DNA of 64,000 nt from Gammaproteobacteria bacterium (GCA_030432755.1 JAUILZ010000017.1:16693-80692); one strand, 5' to 3'; shown: positions 51,235-61,538, counted from the first letter of the stretch. Made by a program: numbers and translations. Notes: generated by a model not told the origin, from the letters alone.

Positions 51235-52200
51235 ATGAGCGGCGCCGTCAACGTGGCGGTGATCGGGGTAGGTTACCTCGGTCGTATCCACGCAAAGATC
51301 TACCATGAAATACCCGAAGCCAATCTCGTGGCGGTGGTGGATACCGATCGCGACGTGCTCACGCAGGTCGCCGGCCAATATGGTTGCGCGGCGTTTCTGG
51401 ACATCGATGCGCTCCTCGCCGGTGGGCCACGGGTGGACGCGGTGAGCGTGGTGGTGCCAACGAGTCTGCACCTGCCGGTGTCGCGCCCGTTCCTCGAACG
51501 TGGCATTCACATGCTGCTGGAAAAACCGGTGGCGCCCACCGTGGGCGAAAGCGAGTCGGTGGTCGAACTGGCGCGCGAACACGGCGCCATTCTCCAGGTG
51601 GGACACCTGGAGCGCTTCAACGCCGGGGTGATGAAACTGGCGGAACTGGCCACGGATCCGCGCTTCATCGAGGTGCACCGGCTGGGCGAATTCGTCGGCC
51701 GCGCCACCGATGTCGACGTGGTTACCGACCTCATGATTCACGATATCGACATCGTGCTGTCGCTGGTGCCGGCGAAGCTCGTCTCGGTGTCCGCCACCGG
51801 CACGCCGGTGATCACCGACCACGCGGATATCGCCAATGCGCGACTCGAGTTCGACAATGGCGCGGTTGCCAATGTCACCGCGAGCCGGGTGTCGCGCAAC
51901 CGGTTTCGCCGTATCCGGGTATTCGCCAAGGAGCACTACCTTGGGCTCAACTTCACAGATCAGCAACTGGAGGAGGTGCGGCCCGGCGAGATCGATCCAA
52001 AGACCGGCTATCCCAGTCTTATCGAGCGTCGCATCGAAGTGGTGCCGCAACTGCCACTCAATGCCGAACTCGCGCATTTCCTGGACTGCGTCCAGCATGG
52101 CAGGCGGCCACTGGTGGCAGGCGAGGACGGACTCACCGCTGTTAGGGTGGCGGACCTGGTAAAGGAAAAAATATCCGATTCCATGCGCAGTAAATCATGA
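51235..52200 (+). CDS. Gfo/Idh/MocA family oxidoreductase
   Basis: NAD(P)-dependent sugar-type oxidoreductase of 321 residues. N-terminal Rossmann fold VAVIGVGYLGRIHAKIY, the EKP motif (LLEKPVAPT) with the catalytic Lys, and VGHLERFNAG. The sequence recalls UDP-GlcNAc 3-dehydrogenase-type members that supply modified lipid A sugars, but that is only a resemblance by eye, and no aminotransferase partner is near. It overlaps alaX-like gene by four bases. Confidence 0.88.
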   Translation: MSGAVNVAVIGVGYLGRIHAKIYHEIPEANLVAVVDTDRDVLTQVAGQYGCAAFLDIDALLAGGPRVDAVSVVVPTSLHLPVSRPFLERGIHMLLEKPVAPTVGESESVVELAREHGAILQVGHLERFNAGVMKLAELATDPRFIEVHRLGEFVGRATDVDVVTDLMIHDIDIVLSLVPAKLVSVSATGTPVITDHADIANARLEFDNGAVANVTASRVSRNRFRRIRVFAKEHYLGLNFTDQQLEEVRPGEIDPKTGYPSLIERRIEVVPQLPLNAELAHFLDCVQHGRRPLVAGEDGLTAVRVADLVKEKISDSMRSKS

Positions 52201-52901
52201 CCACTGAATTGTTTCGAGAGGATGGTTACCTGCGGCAGTGTGATGCACTGGTAACCGGGGTGACCAGCACGGGTTTCGCCGTCGATCGCACGGTGTTCTA
52301 TCCCGCCGGCGGCGGTCAGCCCGGGGACACCGGGCGGTTTGAAACCGCGGGTGGGGTTTCCGGCGACATCATCGACTGCTACCACGACCGGGAGAGCGGG
52401 CTCCACCTGCACGTCACGGGCGAGGGCGGCCCTCGTCCGGACGTTGGCGAGCGCGTCTCGCTCGCAATCGACTGGGAGCGACGTTACCGGCTGATGCGCA
52501 TGCACAGCTGCATGCACATGTTGTGCGCGGCGGTGCCAGCGCCGGTGACCGGTGGATCCATCGCCGATGGCGTCGGCCGTCTGGATTTCGATCTGCCCGA
52601 CCCGCCTGATAGACAGGCCATCGAGGACCGGGTGAACGAATTGATCCGTGCCGATGCGCCGATGTCCCTGCAATGGATCACCGACGCGGAACTGGACTCC
52701 CAGCCGGACCTGGTGCGCACCATGTCGGTCCAGCCACCACGCGGCAGCGGCCGCATCCGCCTGGTGCATTTCGAGGGCGTGGACCTGCAACCCTGCGGCG
52801 GCACCCACGTCGCGCGCAGCGGCGAGATCGGCCCCGTGCGCGTCCAGAGCATCAAGAACAAGGGCCGGCAGAACCGGCGCATCACGATGGCGTTCGCCTG
52901 A
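52197..52901 (+). CDS. Alanyl-tRNA editing protein AlaX
   Basis: Free-standing editing domain that hydrolyses Ser (or Gly) from mischarged tRNA-Ala. The 234-residue protein has the N-terminal barrel (FYPAGGGQPGDTG) and the zinc site His103-x3-His107 and Cys200-x3-His204 (CGGTH), complete. The length fits the medium AlaX form. It is coupled to the oxidoreductase gene and converges with the Na/Pi gene, 12 bases away. Confidence 0.93.
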   Translation: MTTELFREDGYLRQCDALVTGVTSTGFAVDRTVFYPAGGGQPGDTGRFETAGGVSGDIIDCYHDRESGLHLHVTGEGGPRPDVGERVSLAIDWERRYRLMRMHSCMHMLCAAVPAPVTGGSIADGVGRLDFDLPDPPDRQAIEDRVNELIRADAPMSLQWITDAELDSQPDLVRTMSVQPPRGSGRIRLVHFEGVDLQPCGGTHVARSGEIGPVRVQSIKNKGRQNRRITMAFA

Positions 52902-52913
52902 AAGACCCCTGGG

Positions 52914-54518
52914 TCAGGTCTCCGTCGGGCCCCCGGACACCGGCTGAGTTGACGTGATCCTGGTGTAGTTCAGCAGTTTGTCGCGCAGGCGCTGGGAGTA
53001 GGTGAAGAAATTCGCCAGCGCGCCCGCGTCCCGGCGGTTCGGATCGGAAAGCAACTTGAGCAGGTCCCTGTTGGCATCATCGAGATGGCGTTGCAGGTCC
53101 TTGGCTTCGCGCGCGATCTCCGGCGGTGTCCCGGTCGATTCCGCTTTGGCGATGGCCTCGAACAGGACCAGCGTCTCGCTGGATATCTCGCGGATCATCA
53201 GGAGGATGTCGCTCCTGACCTCGATGTAGTGCTCCGACATCACCCTGCGCGCGTTGAACAGGTCGACGATGGAATCATGGACCTGGAACAGGTAGTCATA
53301 CTGGTTGATCATTCGCACCAGCTCCAGCGTCTCCTGCTCGTCGGTCACGCGAACCAGGATGCGTGAGAAGTAGTGCATGTACTCCCTCTTGACGAAGGCG
53401 AAGTACTCGATACGTTTCTCCGCGGCGTCGTGAATTCCGCGGTAGTTGGTCTCGATGCTCAGGGTCACCAGGTTGTAGTTTTCCTGCAGGAAGGAGAGCA
53501 GTTTCCCGCGTTGCGCGGTGAGGTTGGCCTGGATGTCGGCGAAGGATTGCTCGTCGCGGATGACCGGCAGGTCGATGCGTTCGAAATCCATCTTGCCCTC
53601 GCCCAGGAACCAGTCGACGACGCGGACAAAGGGTCCGATCAGCAGCAGGAAGACCAGGCCCGCCACCACGTTGAACACCAGGTGGATGGTCGCCAGCGCG
53701 ATGGCGGGCGGGAAACCGAACACGTTGAGGCGGTCGCCGAACAGCAGGATGACGGGCAGGAACATGAGCACGCCGCCGACGTTGAACAGGAAGTGGCTGA
53801 AGGCGGTCTTCTTGGCAGAGATATCCATGCCAAAAACCGCGATCAGCGCGGTGGCGGTGGTGCCGATGTTGGCGCCCATGATGAGTGGAACCGCATTTTC
53901 CAGGCTGAGCAGGCCCTGCTGGATGAAGATGATGGCGAGACCGGTCGTCACCGAACTCGACTGCACCACGGCGGTGAAGGCGAGCCCCGCGAGGATCGCG
54001 ACGAACGGGTTTTGCGGCTGGGTCAGAATCCGCGTGAACTGGGGATATTCCTGCAGCGGCGCCAGCGACGACGCGATGAGATTGAGACTGAAGAATACGA
54101 AGCCGAAGTAGAATATCGTCTTGCCGAATATGGAGAACCGGGTGCGGCTGAGGGACAGCAGGAATCCCAGGATGATCAGCAGGGGGGCGAAGGCGGTGAG
54201 CTTGAAGGCCACCAGCTGGGCGGTCACCGTGGTGCCGATGTTGGAGCCGAAGATGATGCCAACGCTGCTGGTGAACGAAAGCACTCCCGCGTTGACCAGG
54301 CTGATGGTGATCACCGAGGTCGCTGAACTTGACTGGATCAGCGCCGTGACCACCGCGCCGATCAGGAGGCCCACCACGGGATAGCGGGTCGCATGGGCCA
54401 GGGACTTGCGGAACTTCTCCCCGGAAATGCTCTCGATCTCGCGCGAGAAATGCTCCAGGCCGAAGATGAACAGGATGACCGCGGTGGCGCCAGCCATGAT
54501 GATCTGGAGATTTTCCAA
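52914..54518 (-). CDS. Na/phosphate cotransporter family protein with PhoU-like tail
   Basis: Inner-membrane sodium-phosphate symporter type. The 534-residue protein has two inverted-repeat halves marked by QSSSATSVITISLVNAG and QSSSVTTGLAIIFIQQG, each followed by a GSNIGTT or GANIGTT loop. Residues about 330-530 form a helical PhoU-like domain (ESIMHDAAEKR-type spacing, ISSETLVLFEAIAKAES). The start is TTG 54518 with AGGGG seven bases upstream. No phosphate regulator is near. Confidence 0.93.
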   Translation of the reverse strand: MENLQIIMAGATAVILFIFGLEHFSREIESISGEKFRKSLAHATRYPVVGLLIGAVVTALIQSSSATSVITISLVNAGVLSFTSSVGIIFGSNIGTTVTAQLVAFKLTAFAPLLIILGFLLSLSRTRFSIFGKTIFYFGFVFFSLNLIASSLAPLQEYPQFTRILTQPQNPFVAILAGLAFTAVVQSSSVTTGLAIIFIQQGLLSLENAVPLIMGANIGTTATALIAVFGMDISAKKTAFSHFLFNVGGVLMFLPVILLFGDRLNVFGFPPAIALATIHLVFNVVAGLVFLLLIGPFVRVVDWFLGEGKMDFERIDLPVIRDEQSFADIQANLTAQRGKLLSFLQENYNLVTLSIETNYRGIHDAAEKRIEYFAFVKREYMHYFSRILVRVTDEQETLELVRMINQYDYLFQVHDSIVDLFNARRVMSEHYIEVRSDILLMIREISSETLVLFEAIAKAESTGTPPEIAREAKDLQRHLDDANRDLLKLLSDPNRRDAGALANFFTYSQRLRDKLLNYTRITSTQPVSGGPTET

Positions 54519-54691
54519 GGTTATCCCCTCGTGTATGGATAACGGTAAAGCGGAGCCGCATCATGCCATAACCGGCGCGCGCTACGGCATGATCGGGATC
54601 AGGTCCGGCGATGGTCGGGCCAGGATGGTGCGCGCCCGCGGTGCGATGTAATGGGGGAGGAAGGCGGCAAGGGAACGCGGGACCGGTCCGC
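54519..54691. other. 173-base gap without a gene
   Basis: Between two minus-strand genes. It holds an inverted pair GCATCATGCC/GGCATGATC-like around 54560-54595, which could form a hairpin in the mobA transcript tail. No promoter or ORF is convincing. Confidence 0.3.
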
Positions 54692-55279
54692 TCAGGGACC
54701 CGGACTTTCCTCCAGTTCGGCCAGGTCATCCGGCGTATTGACGTTTGTGAACATCTCTGCTGCATCGGCAAAGGACACCGTGCTGAAGTCATGTTCCGCG
54801 TACCAGCGATCGATCTTGCGGTCGCCACTGGAGAGGAAGTTCTCGAGGCTATCCGCGAGCGAGAGGTGGATCAGCGCGTAGACCGGCTGAAGTCGCCCGC
54901 CATCGGACGCCACCGCCAGTTTGTGACCCGCATCACCGGCGGCTGACACCATCCGCTTTGCATAATCCCGCGCCACGAAGGGGCCGTCACAGGGGACCGT
55001 GAGCAGCCAGCCCTCGCCGATCGTTCGGAGACCCGCGAGCATGCCCGCCAGCGGACCCTGGTAGTCCTCCAGTTCGTCGCGGATCACCGGGTAGCCGGTG
55101 GCCTCGTAGTCGGCGAGATTGCGATTGGCATTGATGCGTATCGCGTCGACCTGGGGGGACAACTGCTCCGCCAGCAAGTTGACGAAGTTGCGCCCGTTCA
55201 GGGTAAGCAGCCCCTTGTCGCGCCCGCCCATGCGCGTGGCGCGACCGCCGGCCAGGATCAGGGCGGTGACGGGTTCCAC
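54692..55279 (-). CDS. mobA: Molybdenum cofactor guanylyltransferase
   Basis: Attaches GMP to molybdopterin to form the bis-MGD cofactor. GTG 55279 gives 195 residues, starting just before the nucleotide-binding motif LILAGGRATRMGGRDKGLL; longer frames run into ppc. Other features: NRNLADY, DCGP-like VPCDGPFVA, and RLQPVYALI. It lies four bases behind ppc. No other Mo-cofactor or molybdoenzyme gene is in the window. Confidence 0.93.
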   Translation of the reverse strand: MEPVTALILAGGRATRMGGRDKGLLTLNGRNFVNLLAEQLSPQVDAIRINANRNLADYEATGYPVIRDELEDYQGPLAGMLAGLRTIGEGWLLTVPCDGPFVARDYAKRMVSAAGDAGHKLAVASDGGRLQPVYALIHLSLADSLENFLSSGDRKIDRWYAEHDFSTVSFADAAEMFTNVNTPDDLAELEESPGP

Positions 55280-55283
55280 GAAT

Positions 55284-58022
55284 TCAGCCGGTGTTCCGCA
55301 TCCCCGCGGCGATGCCGTTGATCGCCACCAGCAGGGCGTCGAGGGCGGCGTCGTCCTCACGGCCGTCCCGGACACGGGCGAGCAATTCCACCTGGAGCAC
55401 GTTGAGCGGATCGACGTATGTATTACGCACTTCCACCGATCGCAGCACCACGGGCTGGGTCTCGAGGGGCATCTTGTGGCCCGTCACCGCGAGGGTGAGG
55501 TCCATGGTCTGGCGGAACAGGCCCCGGAGTTCCTCGCCGAGTGACTGGAGGGCAGGGGGCACGAGGCGTTGGTCGTACATCGCGGCGACATTCGAATCCG
55601 CCTTGGAGAACACCATCTCGATGGAATCCATGGTGGCGCGGAAGAACGGCCAGTCCTTTTGCATCTCGTCGAGCACCGGCTTGTCACCGCGGTCGAAGGC
55701 CGCCTCCAGCGCCGCGCCCACGCCGAGCCAGGCTGGAAGCATCAGCCGGGTCTGGGTCCAGGCGAAGATCCAGGGTATCGCGCGCAATGTCTCGATGCCG
55801 CCGCCGGGCCGGCGACGCGCCGGGCGCGAACCGATCTTGAGATTGCCGAGCTCCTGCTCCGGGGTCGCTGAGCGGAAGTAGTCGACGAAGTCCGGATGAT
55901 GGCGCACCACGCGGTGGAACTCTTCCAGGGAATCCCGTGACAGGGCGTCCACCTGGTCGCGCCAGCGGTCCCGCGGCGCCGGGGGAGGTCGCAGGGTGGC
56001 TTCCAGCACGGCGCCGATATAGATCTCCAGGGTCTCCATCGCCATGCCCGGCAGGCCGAACTTGGACTGGATCACCTCGCCCTGCTCGGTGACCCGCATG
56101 GCGCCATCCACCGAACCGGGGGGCTGGGACAGGATGGCCTCGTGGGCGGGCCCGCCGCCGCGCGCGACAGTGCCACCGCGACCGTGGAACAGCGTCAGTT
56201 TCACGCCATGGCGCTGGCAGACTTCCACCAGCCTTTCCTGGGCGCGGTAGAGCCCCCAGGCGGCGGCCAGCTTGCCGGCATCCTTGGCTGAATCGGAGTA
56301 GCCGATCATGACCTCCTGGCGATCGTTGATATGAGCGCGGTACCAGGGGATGACGAACAGCCGGTCGATGCAATCGGCGGCATGGTCGAGGTCGTCGAGG
56401 CGCTCGAACAGCGGCGCGATGGGCATCGGTTGCCGAACCCGGCATTCCTTCAGCAGCAGGGCCACCTCGAGCACGTCCGACGGCTCCGAGGCCATGGAGA
56501 TGACATAGGTGCCTAGGGACTCGGGGTTCTGCACCGCGAGCATGCGGAAGGTGTCGAGAACCTCCCTGACCTCGTCGTCGACCTCGCCGGGACCGGGGAA
56601 GGTCGACATGATGAGGGGGCGGCGGTTCTCGAGTTCCCGCACCAGGAAAGCCTGTTTTTCTTCCTCGTTCCACTCGAGGTAGTTGCCCATGCCGAGATAG
56701 CGGGTGATTGCGTCGATGACTGCGCCGTGGCGGTCCGCCTCCTGGCGTATGTCCAGCTTGAGCAATTCCAGGCCGAAGGAATCCACGCGCCGCAGGATGT
56801 CGGTGAGCCGGCCACCGGCGATCATGCCGTTGCCGGAGCCCACCAGGGAGCGGTAGCAGAGCATCAGCGGAGCGCGCAGGGCGTCGGCCTTGAGATAGAG
56901 TTCACCACGGATCGGCGGCACGCGTGACAGTTCGCCGGATTTCACCGCCTGGAGGGTGCGCTGGAGGTGGCGGATGGTCTTGCGCAGCCTTCCCAGTACG
57001 GTCTTCAGCAGCGCGCGGTAGGGTTCACCCTCGTCCAGGCCCACTTCGCGCAGCAGCTCCGTTGACGCGTGCTGCATCGACAGGTCCTGGTAGAGCTCGC
57101 CGATCTCGTCGAAGTAGAGTTCCGCGGCGCGAATGCGCGACATCAGGCAGACCTCGCGCGTTACCTGGGGGGTGGCGTTGGGATTGCCATCGCGGTCGCC
57201 GCCCATCCAGGAACCGAAGCGGATCGGCGCGGGACCCAGTGGCAGGCCCTGGCCGGTGCAGTTCTCGAGGGCGTGGTCGAGTCGACGATAGAGGTCCGGG
57301 ACTGCGTCCCAGAGCGTCTGTTCCACCGTCAACAGGCCGTTATGGGCCTCGTCCACCGGGGTCAGTCGAATGCGCCGGATCTCGTCGGTTTCCCAGACCT
57401 CCGCCACCGCGCGATGGAGCGCGTCGCGGATCTCCTGGCGTTCCAGCCGGGACAGGTCGGGGCGGTCGTTCTCCGCCAGCAGGTGCTGGATGCGGAGGAA
57501 CTTGCTCGAGAGGCTGCGGCGGACAATCTCGGTCGGGTGGGCCGTCAGCACCAGTTCGATATTGAGCCCAAGGGCTCGCTGGTGCAGTTCCGCCGGGGAG
57601 ACGCCGTCGTCCAGCAGCTTGTGGAATTCCGCCTCGAGGAAACTGCGCGCGCCGTCCTCACCCTCCTGCTCGTCGAAAGCCGCGGCGGCAATCTGTCGCC
57701 GACGACGGATCTGGTGATGCTGCTCGGCGATGTTGGCGAGATTGAGAAACTGCGCGAATGCCCTCGCCAGCAGGACCAGGCGGTCGCTGGTCTGGGCGGA
57801 AAGGAGTGCCACCAGCGCTTCGCCGCTGGCCGTGTCGCCGTGGCGCGCGTCGCGCGCGAGCAGGCGTACCTTCTCCACCAGGTCGTAGAGGTCGGCGCCC
57901 TGTTGCTGTCGGATGGTGTCTCCCAGAAGGGCGCCAAGGACACGCACGTCTGCGCGCAGCCGGGTATCGCCGGTATTCAGTGAATAGTACTGGTGGACCT
58001 GGGCGGTGGCGGAGACGGTCAT
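55284..58022 (-). CDS. ppc: Phosphoenolpyruvate carboxylase
   Basis: Anaplerotic enzyme: PEP plus bicarbonate to oxaloacetate. ATG 58022 gives 912 residues (E. coli 883). The catalytic His is in VLTAHPTEI; further signatures are GSWMGGDRDGNPNATPQV, FHGRGGTVARGGGP, GEVIQSKFG and the C-terminal RNTG. The frame-open N-terminal extension to 58349 runs into lepA territory and is rejected. mobA follows. Confidence 0.98.
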   Translation of the reverse strand: MTVSATAQVHQYYSLNTGDTRLRADVRVLGALLGDTIRQQQGADLYDLVEKVRLLARDARHGDTASGEALVALLSAQTSDRLVLLARAFAQFLNLANIAEQHHQIRRRRQIAAAAFDEQEGEDGARSFLEAEFHKLLDDGVSPAELHQRALGLNIELVLTAHPTEIVRRSLSSKFLRIQHLLAENDRPDLSRLERQEIRDALHRAVAEVWETDEIRRIRLTPVDEAHNGLLTVEQTLWDAVPDLYRRLDHALENCTGQGLPLGPAPIRFGSWMGGDRDGNPNATPQVTREVCLMSRIRAAELYFDEIGELYQDLSMQHASTELLREVGLDEGEPYRALLKTVLGRLRKTIRHLQRTLQAVKSGELSRVPPIRGELYLKADALRAPLMLCYRSLVGSGNGMIAGGRLTDILRRVDSFGLELLKLDIRQEADRHGAVIDAITRYLGMGNYLEWNEEEKQAFLVRELENRRPLIMSTFPGPGEVDDEVREVLDTFRMLAVQNPESLGTYVISMASEPSDVLEVALLLKECRVRQPMPIAPLFERLDDLDHAADCIDRLFVIPWYRAHINDRQEVMIGYSDSAKDAGKLAAAWGLYRAQERLVEVCQRHGVKLTLFHGRGGTVARGGGPAHEAILSQPPGSVDGAMRVTEQGEVIQSKFGLPGMAMETLEIYIGAVLEATLRPPPAPRDRWRDQVDALSRDSLEEFHRVVRHHPDFVDYFRSATPEQELGNLKIGSRPARRRPGGGIETLRAIPWIFAWTQTRLMLPAWLGVGAALEAAFDRGDKPVLDEMQKDWPFFRATMDSIEMVFSKADSNVAAMYDQRLVPPALQSLGEELRGLFRQTMDLTLAVTGHKMPLETQPVVLRSVEVRNTYVDPLNVLQVELLARVRDGREDDAALDALLVAINGIAAGMRNTG

Positions 58023-58289
58023 GAAGAATGGAGCTGTCAGTTGGCTGGGCACCGGCATTCTACCCCGTGGTCCTCGCGCAAATTCGCGCAACGGGCGTGA
58101 ACCCTGGCGAAACCGGGAAGAATCGCTGATGCCCTGGATAACAAACGCTGATGCCGCTGTCGTGGCGCGGTAATTCGCCGGCAAAACGGGTACAATCCGC
58201 GCCGCGGCGCCGCCTCCGAACATCCCGGCCCCCGCCCGCCGTTCCGGCGATCCCGACCGCATTTCACGGATGTCCCCGATCTTCCCCGC
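58023..58289. other. Divergent promoter region of ppc and lepA
   Basis: 267 bases without a gene. On the plus strand TACAAT at 58191-58196 is a candidate -10 for lepA, giving a leader of about 85 bases. On the minus strand TAGAAT (58062-58057) is a candidate -10 for ppc. Neither has a good -35. Confidence 0.4.
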
Positions 58290-60101
58290 ATGAGCCGGAT
58301 AGACCAGTCCCGAATCCGCAATTTCGCCATCATCGCCCACGTCGATCACGGCAAGTCCACCCTGGCCGATCGATTCATCCAGATCTGCGGCGGACTTTCA
58401 GAGCGGGAGATGAAAGAGCAGGTGCTCGATTCCATGGACATCGAGCGAGAGCGCGGGATCACCATCAAGGCGCAGAGCGTTACCCTCAACTATCGCGCCG
58501 CCGACGGTCTCGACTACCAGCTCAATCTCATCGACACCCCGGGGCATGTCGACTTCGCCTACGAGGTGTCGCGATCCCTGAAGGCCTGCGAGGGCGCTTT
58601 GCTGGTGGTGGATGCCGCCCAGGGGGTGGAGGCACAGACGGTGGCGAACTGCTACACCGCGGTGGACTTCGGCCTCACCGTGATCCCGGTGCTCAACAAG
58701 ATCGACCTGCCGGCGGCGGAACCTGAGCGCGTGCTGGAGGAAATCGAGGAGGTGATTGGCATCGACAGCTCGGAGGCGCTCTCGGTAAGCGCCAAGACGG
58801 GGCAGGGGGTGAAGGATGTGCTCGAGCAGATCGTGCGCCTGATGCCGCCGCCCTCGGGCGATCCCGCCGCGCCGCTCAGGGCGCTGGTGCTGGATTCCTG
58901 GTTCGACAACTACCTCGGCGTGGTTTCGCTGGTGCGGATATTCGACGGCAACCTTGCGCGGGCGCGTACCCGCATCCGCATGATGTCCACGGGCTTCGAC
59001 CACCAGGTGGACAATGTCGGCATCTTCCGTCCCAAGCCGGTCAACGTCGACGAGCTCTCCACTGGCATGGTTGGATTCCTCATTGCCGGGCTGAAAGACA
59101 TCAAGGCGGCGCGGGTAGGGGACACGGTGACCCTGACCCAGGGCCCCGCAAAGCAGCCGCTGTCCGGATTCAAGGAGGTCAAGCCCACCGTGTTCGCCGG
59201 GCTGTACCCGGTGAACAGTGCGGATTTCGAGGCATTCCGAGTGGCCCTGGAGAAGCTCAGCCTCAACGACGCTGCGCTGTCCTACCAGCCGGAATCCTCC
59301 CAGGCGCTGGGTTTCGGTTTTCGCTGCGGATTTCTCGGCATGCTGCACATGGAGATCGTGCAGGAGCGCCTCGAGCGCGAATACGACCTCGAACTCATCA
59401 CCACCGCGCCCACGGTGGTCTACGAGATCCGCCTCAAGGACGGCAGTGCGCTCCACATCGACAATCCCGCGGAGTTGCCCGATCCGTCGCGCATCGAGCA
59501 GGTGCTGGAGCCGTTCATCCTCGCGCGCATCCTGGTGCCCCACGACCATGTCGGCGCGGTGCTGTCGCTGTGCGTGGAGAAACGCGGCGAGCAGCGCAAC
59601 ATCCACTATCACGGCCGCCAGGTCATGGTGGAATTCGAACTGCCACTAAACGAGGTGGTACTCGACTTCTACGATCACCTGAAGTCCGATACCCGGGGAT
59701 ACGCTTCGTTCGACTACGAGTTCATCGGCAACCGCCCGTCGGACATGGTGAAGGTGGATGTTATGATCAACGGCGACCGGGTGGACCCGCTGGCGGTGCT
59801 GGTGCACCGCGCCCAGAGCCAGTATCGCGCCCGTGCACTGGTGCGGCGCATGCGCGAACTGATTCCGCGGCAGATGTTCGACGTCGCGATCCAGGCCGCC
59901 ATCGGCTCCAAGATCATCGCCCGTGAGACCGTCAAGGCGCTGCGCAAGAACGTCACCGCCAAGTGCTATGGCGGCGACATCACCCGCAAGCGCAAGTTGC
60001 TCGAGAAACAGAAAGCGGGTAAAAAGCGGATGAAACAGATCGGTTCCGTGGAAATACCACAGGAAGCCTTCCTCTCGGTGCTCAAGGTGGACCGCGAATG
60101 A
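58290..60101 (+). CDS. lepA: Elongation factor 4 (LepA)
   Basis: Ribosome-associated GTPase that back-translocates or assists initiation and ribosome assembly. The 603-residue protein has the G domain ([27 protein letters not shown]), an EF-G-like middle, and the LepA-specific C-terminal domain ending [20 protein letters not shown]. It heads the conserved lepA-lepB-DUF4845-rnc-era-recO block. Confidence 0.98.
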   Translation: MSRIDQSRIRNFAIIAHVDHGKSTLADRFIQICGGLSEREMKEQVLDSMDIERERGITIKAQSVTLNYRAADGLDYQLNLIDTPGHVDFAYEVSRSLKACEGALLVVDAAQGVEAQTVANCYTAVDFGLTVIPVLNKIDLPAAEPERVLEEIEEVIGIDSSEALSVSAKTGQGVKDVLEQIVRLMPPPSGDPAAPLRALVLDSWFDNYLGVVSLVRIFDGNLARARTRIRMMSTGFDHQVDNVGIFRPKPVNVDELSTGMVGFLIAGLKDIKAARVGDTVTLTQGPAKQPLSGFKEVKPTVFAGLYPVNSADFEAFRVALEKLSLNDAALSYQPESSQALGFGFRCGFLGMLHMEIVQERLEREYDLELITTAPTVVYEIRLKDGSALHIDNPAELPDPSRIEQVLEPFILARILVPHDHVGAVLSLCVEKRGEQRNIHYHGRQVMVEFELPLNEVVLDFYDHLKSDTRGYASFDYEFIGNRPSDMVKVDVMINGDRVDPLAVLVHRAQSQYRARALVRRMRELIPRQMFDVAIQAAIGSKIIARETVKALRKNVTAKCYGGDITRKRKLLEKQKAGKKRMKQIGSVEIPQEAFLSVLKVDRE

Positions 60102-60209
60102 TCGCGTCGCGATGGTGACAGGGTGAGGATCACGCGACACGGAATCGCCGGCCCATCCCGGCGGCACGACAATCCTTCTAACTGAAACGCTCTCAATCCG
60201 AACAGGCTG

Positions 60210-61016
60210 GTGGATTTTTCCCTGATACTTTTTATTTTCCTGGTGGTGACCGGGCTGATTTCCCTCGGCTACCGGTTGCTGGTGGAGGGTCGCGCCAACG
60301 ATGGCGCCGCCATGGCCGCGGCCACGGAGGCCGGGGCGGAACCCCGCCAGCCGGTGATCGTGGAGTACGCGCGCGCGCTGTTCCCGGTGATCCTCATCGT
60401 TTTCGTGTTGCGGTCGTTCATCGTCGAACCGTTCCGCATCCCGTCAGGTTCCATGCTACCGGGCCTCCAGAACGGTGACTTCATCCTGGTGAACAAGTTC
60501 AGCTATGGCATCCGCCTGCCTGTAGTCAATCTCAAGGTCATGGATACCGGTGAGCCGGCCCGGGGGGATGTCATGGTTTTCCGCTTCCCGCGCGATCCGA
60601 GCCTGAATTTCATCAAGCGCGTGATCGGACTGCCGGGGGACACCATTACCTACGTCGGCAAGCAGCTCAGCATCAACGGCGAGCCCGTGCCCGTCGAGGC
60701 TGCGGGCGAGCATGCCTTCGAGCAGGTCAACATGCGCGGCTACAGCGCGCGCAGGCTGCAGGAGACCATCGGCGAGTCGGAGCATTACATCCTTCTCGAC
60801 GATCGCGTCGAGCGCTCGCGCGACATGGAGGTGACGGTGCCGGAAGGGCATTACTTCGTCATGGGGGACAATCGTGACCACAGCAATGACAGCCGCTACT
60901 GGCGTTTCGTCCCCGAGGAGAACGTCGTCGGTCGGGCTTTCTTCATCTGGTTCAGCTGGAAAAGCGAGTCCGGCGGCGGCGTGGATTGGGGTAGAATCGG
61001 CAATAGCATCGACTGA
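60210..61016 (+). CDS. lepB: Signal peptidase I
   Basis: Removes signal peptides from exported proteins at the outer face of the inner membrane. The start is GTG. Two N-terminal transmembrane segments (about 3-22 and 53-70) precede the catalytic domain with Ser81 (IPSGSM), the general base Lys136 (FIKRVIG) and GDNRDHSNDSRYW. Length 268, shorter than E. coli (324). It lies 108 bases after lepA. Confidence 0.97.
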   Translation: MDFSLILFIFLVVTGLISLGYRLLVEGRANDGAAMAAATEAGAEPRQPVIVEYARALFPVILIVFVLRSFIVEPFRIPSGSMLPGLQNGDFILVNKFSYGIRLPVVNLKVMDTGEPARGDVMVFRFPRDPSLNFIKRVIGLPGDTITYVGKQLSINGEPVPVEAAGEHAFEQVNMRGYSARRLQETIGESEHYILLDDRVERSRDMEVTVPEGHYFVMGDNRDHSNDSRYWRFVPEENVVGRAFFIWFSWKSESGGGVDWGRIGNSID

Positions 61017-61087
61017 TTCGCGGGCTTCCGCTACGGACCCGCGGCGTCGGCAAGAAGCAATATAAAGCAAGCGAGAGGGGTATCGAT

Positions 61088-61525
61088 ATGTACACGAATC
61101 CGCGTTTCGGACAATTGGGGTTCAGACATTTGGGACACGGGCAACTGGGGCACAAACAGCGAGGCCTGTCATTCTGGGGCTTCGTCTGGGGGGCCGCTTT
61201 TTTTATCTGCGTCACCATCATCCTGGTGCGCTCCATTCCCCCCTACCTGAACAACCAGAAGCTGCACAACGCGCTCAACGCACTCACCGAGGAACGGACC
61301 GTGATGACCGACTCCCGGATCCAGTTGCTGCGCAAGCTCAAGCGACGTCTCAATATCGACTACGCGGACGACTACGTCGACCTCGACAGCGCCTTCACCG
61401 TGAAGACCATCAAGGGCGTGCGCCACATGTCGATCAACTACGAGGTGGTGGTTCCCCTGGTCGCCAACGCGGCGCTGCTGTTCGATTTCAAGAACGAGAT
61501 CCAGGTTTCCCACAACCCCAGCTGA
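61088..61525 (+). CDS. DUF4845 membrane protein
   Basis: A 145-residue protein with one transmembrane helix (FWGFVWGAAFFICVTIILV, about 29-48) and a periplasmic domain. DUF4845 proteins sit between lepB and rnc in many gammaproteobacteria; function unknown. The cytoplasmic N-terminus is odd: repeated QLG and HLG turns (residues 8-22). GAGAGGGG precedes the ATG by seven bases. Confidence 0.88.
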   Translation: MYTNPRFGQLGFRHLGHGQLGHKQRGLSFWGFVWGAAFFICVTIILVRSIPPYLNNQKLHNALNALTEERTVMTDSRIQLLRKLKRRLNIDYADDYVDLDSAFTVKTIKGVRHMSINYEVVVPLVANAALLFDFKNEIQVSHNPS

Positions 61526-61538
61526 TGAGTCCCCCCTG

